Positions 63,042-64,000 of a DNA stretch of 64,000 bases are shown here, one piece after another. Numbering within the stretch: the stretch's first letter is position 1; every line of letters starts with the position of its first letter. The stretch lies in NCBI RefSeq assembly GCF_000745345.1, contig NZ_JQNR01000005.1:1798001-1862000 (forward strand). The letters are read 5' to 3'. A program made the position numbers and the translations under genes. Below the pieces are notes generated by a model, which worked only from the letters and a program-made list of their open reading frames with translations, was not told where the DNA came from and made no database searches. Source of the stretch: Actinacidiphila yeochonensis CN732. Its GTDB lineage: Bacteria > Actinomycetota > Actinomycetes > Streptomycetales > Streptomycetaceae.

Positions 63042-64000
63042 GACGTGACGGAGAACGCGGAGCTGGCCGGCCTGACGACCTTCCGGCTCGGAGGTCCGGC
63101 CCGGCGGCTGGTGACCGCCGAGACCGACGAGGACGTGGTGGCCGCCGTGGCCGAGGCGGACGGGCGCGGCGAGCCGGTGCTCGTGATCGGGGGCGGCAGC
63201 AACCTGGTGATCGCCGACTCCGGCTTCGCCGGCACCGCCGTCCGCGTCGCCACCCGGGGGGTGCGGCTGTCGGACACCTCGCTGGAGCTGGCGGCGGGCG
63301 AGCCCTGGGCGGCGGCCGTGGACGTGACCGTGGCGGCCGGGCTGGCCGGCGTCGAGTGCCTGGCCGGCATCCCCGGTTCGGCCGGCGCCACGCCGATCCA
63401 GAACGTCGGCGCCTACGGCCAGGAGGTCGCGGGCACGGTCGCGGAGGTGGTGGCGTACGACCGCCAGGCCCGCAAGACCGTCACCCTGCCCAGCTCCGAG
63501 TGCGACTTCGCCTACCGCGACAGCCGGTTCAAGCGGGACCCGTCCCGGTTCGTGGTGCTGCGGGTCCGCTTCGAGCTGGAGGACGCCGGCGGGCTGTCGG
63601 CGCCGCTGAAGTACGAGGAGACCGCCCGCGCGCTCGGTGTCGAGGCCGGCGACCGGGTACCCGTCGAGCGGGCCCGGGACACGGTACTGGCGCTGCGCCG
63701 GGGCAAGGGCATGGTGCTCGACCCGGACGACCACGACACCTGGTCGGCCGGCTCCTTCTTCACCAACCCCGTGCTCACCCCGGCCGAGCACGCCGCCTTC
63801 GTCCAGCGGGTGCGCGAGCGGCTCGGTCCGGACGCCGTCGCGCCCGCGTTCCCGGCCGGCCCGGAGGACGTGAAGACCTCCGCGGCCTGGCTGATCGACC
63901 GCGCCGGCTTCACCAAGGGCTTCGGCACCGGTGCCGCGCGCATCTCCACCAAGCACACCCTGGCCCTCACCAACCGGGGCGGCGCCACCACGGAGGACCT
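63039..64000 (+). CDS. murB: UDP-N-acetylenolpyruvoylglucosamine reductase MurB (3' end outside window)
   Basis: MurB reduces UDP-GlcNAc-enolpyruvate to UDP-MurNAc with NADPH and FAD in peptidoglycan synthesis. The 320 codons seen show LTTFRLGGPARRLV, the FAD motif VLVIGGGSNLVIAD, and AGIPGSAGATPIQNVGAYGQE with the catalytic region YRDSRFKR. The catalytic Ser is in WSAGSFFTNP, and the sequence stops in the C-terminal domain (HTLALTNRGGA). GTG 63039 is chosen; a second GTG two codons later is also possible. Confidence 0.95.
   Translation, partial: MDVTENAELAGLTTFRLGGPARRLVTAETDEDVVAAVAEADGRGEPVLVIGGGSNLVIADSGFAGTAVRVATRGVRLSDTSLELAAGEPWAAAVDVTVAAGLAGVECLAGIPGSAGATPIQNVGAYGQEVAGTVAEVVAYDRQARKTVTLPSSECDFAYRDSRFKRDPSRFVVLRVRFELEDAGGLSAPLKYEETARALGVEAGDRVPVERARDTVLALRRGKGMVLDPDDHDTWSAGSFFTNPVLTPAEHAAFVQRVRERLGPDAVAPAFPAGPEDVKTSAAWLIDRAGFTKGFGTGAARISTKHTLALTNRGGATTED

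Overview
The window is very G+C-rich, uses many GTG starts, and packs its genes into operons joined by 4-base ATGA/GTGA overlaps. Gene content and order resemble a core-chromosome region of Streptomyces: NlpC/P60 hydrolase, nuoA-N, polyprenyl synthetase, a KorAB-type oxidoreductase, a response regulator with two kinases, a second partial nuo set, htpX, yajQ, tRNAs, rpmG, two MaoC dehydratases and murB. This fits a Streptomyces or close relative. The match is from memory and no search was run.

Layout. (1) 1-593: 5' part of a secreted NlpC/P60 cell-wall hydrolase, divergent from nuo. (2) 1185-17744: complete 14-gene nuoA-N operon (proton-pumping NADH dehydrogenase, complex I), with a Rex-type operator in its leader and a strong terminator after nuoN. 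(3) 17893-21625: MarR regulator, PEBP protein, small secreted four-Cys protein, two SAM methyltransferases. (4) 21810-26589, minus strand: ergothioneine genes egtA-B-C-D. egtA and egtB carry apparent one-base frameshifts, and egtC runs into egtD without a stop. (5) 27162-30604: polyprenyl diphosphate synthase, GNAT acetyltransferase, a hypothetical gene, NmrA-type oxidoreductase. (6) 30818-33974, minus: 2-oxoacid:ferredoxin oxidoreductase beta and alpha subunits. (7) 34230-39221: NarL-type response regulator, quinone-oxidoreductase-like enzyme, two paralogous sensor kinases. (8) About 39295-40793: an IS110-family element. (9) 41165-51203: second nuo set, nuoA2-B2-C2-H2-I2-J2-K2-L2-M2-N2, without D, E, F or G. 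(10) 51439-53603: htpX, yccF-like, yajQ. (11) 53861-58586: tRNA-Tyr, a DUF4232-type lipoprotein, a frameshifted NAD(P)-binding protein, an amidohydrolase, tRNA-Thr, tRNA-Met, rpmG. (12) 59319-64000: two MaoC dehydratases (hadA/hadB-like), a TetR regulator with an MFS exporter sharing an operator, and the 5' part of murB.

How it fits together. The first nuo operon can build all of complex I. The second encodes only the membrane arm plus the B, C and I connecting subunits, so it has no NADH module and no 49-kDa NuoD. A KorAB pair that makes reduced ferredoxin lies about 7 kb away. A ferredoxin-fed ion pump, borrowing NuoD or working without it, is the main functional hypothesis here. The IS110 copy sits between the second sensor kinase and nuoA2 and splits a palindrome that is intact upstream of the first kinase.

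Three genes (egtA, egtB and the NAD(P)-binding gene at 55.4-56.2 kb) lose their frame at short G/C runs, and the egtC/egtD junction also hinges on a CCCC run. Either these are base-calling errors or this strain has several recent one-base mutations. Treat those gene models with care.
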